A DNA stretch of 50,868 bases from Anaerolineae bacterium CG2_30_57_67 (GTDB lineage: Bacteria > Chloroflexota > Anaerolineae > Anaerolineales > Villigracilaceae): NCBI GenBank assembly GCA_001872455.1, contig MNXJ01000064.1:1-50868 (forward strand). Reading direction: 5' to 3'. The position numbers and the translations under genes were made by a program. Position 1 is the stretch's first letter. Each line of letters begins with the position of its first letter. Positions 50,102 through 50,868 of the stretch are shown one piece after another. The notes under the pieces were generated by a model. That model was not told the origin of the DNA. It saw only the letters and a list, made by a program, of their open reading frames with translations, and did not search any database.

Positions 50102-50269
50102 ACTTTAGCCCTGCCCCTTCTCGCCGAACAGCGGCGGATTGTGGCAGAAGTGGAGCGGCGGTTGCCGGTGGCGGCGCAGGTTTAGTCCGTGCTGGCGGCG
50201 TCCGTGGTGCGGGCAGCGAGGCTGCGGCAGGCCGTACTCAAGTCCGCGTTTAAAGGAAGACTCGTGTAA
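50102..50269 (+). pseudogene. Remnant of a type I restriction specificity subunit (hsdS)
   Basis: The frame reads 'LPLLAEQRRIVAEVERRL' then, after an in-frame TAG at 50183-50185, 'RAARLRQAVLKSAFKGRLV' and a TAA at 50267-50269. This is the characteristic C-terminus of HsdS ('PPLAEQRRIV...RLRQSILKAAFEGRLV'). Only the last ~55 codons remain, directly after the FAH gene, with no HsdM or HsdR in the window. Confidence 0.8.
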
Positions 50270-50297
50270 AGGCGCACGTCACACTGGTCACATACCG

Positions 50298-50411
50298 GGG
50301 GACGAAATCTTTGGCGATGTGGTCAATGCAGAAATAAAATTATCCGCGTTGGGGCAAATTGCGTGGGGTGAATGGATGCGTTCCACCCAAATCCGCAAGG
50401 AAATTCGGTTG
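50298..50411 (+). pseudogene. Fragment resembling a REP-associated tyrosine transposase
   Basis: About 38 codons: 'GDEIFGDVVNAEIKLSALGQ' followed by 'IAWGEWMRSTQIRKEIRL' resemble the segment of RAYT/Y1 transposases that normally reads 'V.NGE..LN..G.IV...W' and precedes the HxH motif. The sequence diverges before 'MPNHxH', so the catalytic part is missing. It lies between the hsdS remnant and a transposase remnant. Confidence 0.5.
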
Positions 50412-50559
50412 TACAAAGATAATACTGTTGGCGAACTTGTGACGAGGCGGTGGCAAGCCTACCAGAGTGACCTTTTTCATTCGTTTTTCGGGTTTGTAAC
50501 CCGATTTCAGGCGGGAAAAGCTTTAGTTGGCGGTTGTTCTTGGTTGATTGGGTGGTGGT

Positions 50560-50850
50560 TTACCTTGCTACTGCCCGTCCAAAGCCGGTATGCCGCTGCT
50601 GCGGGCGGATTCCGGCCATCCAACGTGCCACCCGGCGGATGTTGACGGCGACACCCACAAACGCCAAATCCACCGGTGACAAGGCCGGTTGCCCTTCGCC
50701 CAGGTACAAGTCAGCAAAATCCGCTTCCTGGTACCGCTCATACAATTGCTCCCCCACCAAACGGTATGGATTATCAGGAGCCAAGAGGGTAGCCCCCAAA
50801 TATTGCATCTCAACAGGCATGACACGCGGCATTTGCGGTTTCAAGCACAT
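50560..50850 (-). pseudogene. Internally deleted IS1182-type transposase
   Basis: 96 residues. The start resembles the N-terminus of IS1182-family transposases ('NPYRLVGEQLYERYQEADFA' then 'GQPALSPVDLAFV'). Directly after it come 'NIRRVARWMAG' and 'RHTGFGRAVAR', which look like the extreme C-terminus of such transposases. About 350 residues in between are missing, yet the frame is kept. It cannot be catalytically active. The copy reaches nearly to the window edge, so the terminal repeats were not checked. Confidence 0.7.
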
Positions 50851-50868
50851 GGCGACATCCTCAGTTTT

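Overview
The window looks like a chromosomal contig from an uncultured bacterium, most likely a Chloroflexota of the Anaerolineae type. This is inferred from gene content (F420-type LLM oxidoreductase, a TGS-domain uridine kinase-like protein, long same-strand runs of housekeeping genes) and from abundant short degenerate repeats, not from a marker-gene comparison. No rRNA, tRNA or CRISPR array was seen.

Layout. (1) 1-10663, plus strand: an island visibly richer in A/T than the rest. It holds a small unknown gene, a stand-alone protein resembling the N-terminal half of HerA/VirB4 ATPases, two tandem MITE-like elements, then a tight four-gene operon: an S1-S1-REC-GAF histidine kinase, a REC-multi-GAF kinase, a REC domain fused to an aminoglycoside-phosphotransferase-like kinase, and an AAA/STAND-like ATPase. 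This is the best candidate for an undescribed signalling or conflict system. (2) 10927-13518, plus: alpha-oxoamine synthase, DsbA-like thioredoxin, deoxynucleoside kinase, ending at a strong bidirectional terminator. (3) 13574-31096, minus: gdhA, gatB, enoyl-CoA hydratase, a small acidic protein, an M24 peptidase, an SDR, lon, folC, a TPR protein, then a surface-polysaccharide group (GT-C-like membrane protein, GNAT, FemAB-like, polysaccharide deacetylase). (4) 31097-39470, minus: a purine/ureide catabolic cluster (arcC, ygeW, ygeY, GntR regulator, adenine deaminase, 8-oxoguanine deaminase-like) interrupted by a four-helix-bundle gene. (5) 39975-47240, plus: MFS transporter, zinc ribbon, HAD phosphatase, then four overlapping genes (LLM oxidoreductase, NAD-epimerase, ketopantoate-reductase-like, TGS/uridine kinase-like). 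(6) miaB on minus, a hypothetical gene and a FAH-family enzyme. (7) 50100-50868: debris of hsdS, a REP-associated transposase and an internally deleted IS1182-type transposase.

The other striking feature is a set of degenerate period-7 and period-8 repeats. They fill nearly every intergenic gap from about 18 to 40 kb, supply stop codons and C-termini for some genes, and occur in frame inside gatB and adenine deaminase. They are absent from the A/T-rich island and from the region right of 41 kb.

How genes work together: in the purine cluster the two deaminases would yield hypoxanthine and 8-oxo-purine products, YgeW/YgeY would act on ureido intermediates, and carbamate kinase would recover ATP from carbamoyl phosphate. 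The ring-opening enzymes are not in the window. In the island, two sensor kinases probably control the phosphotransferase and the ATPase, but their output is unknown.
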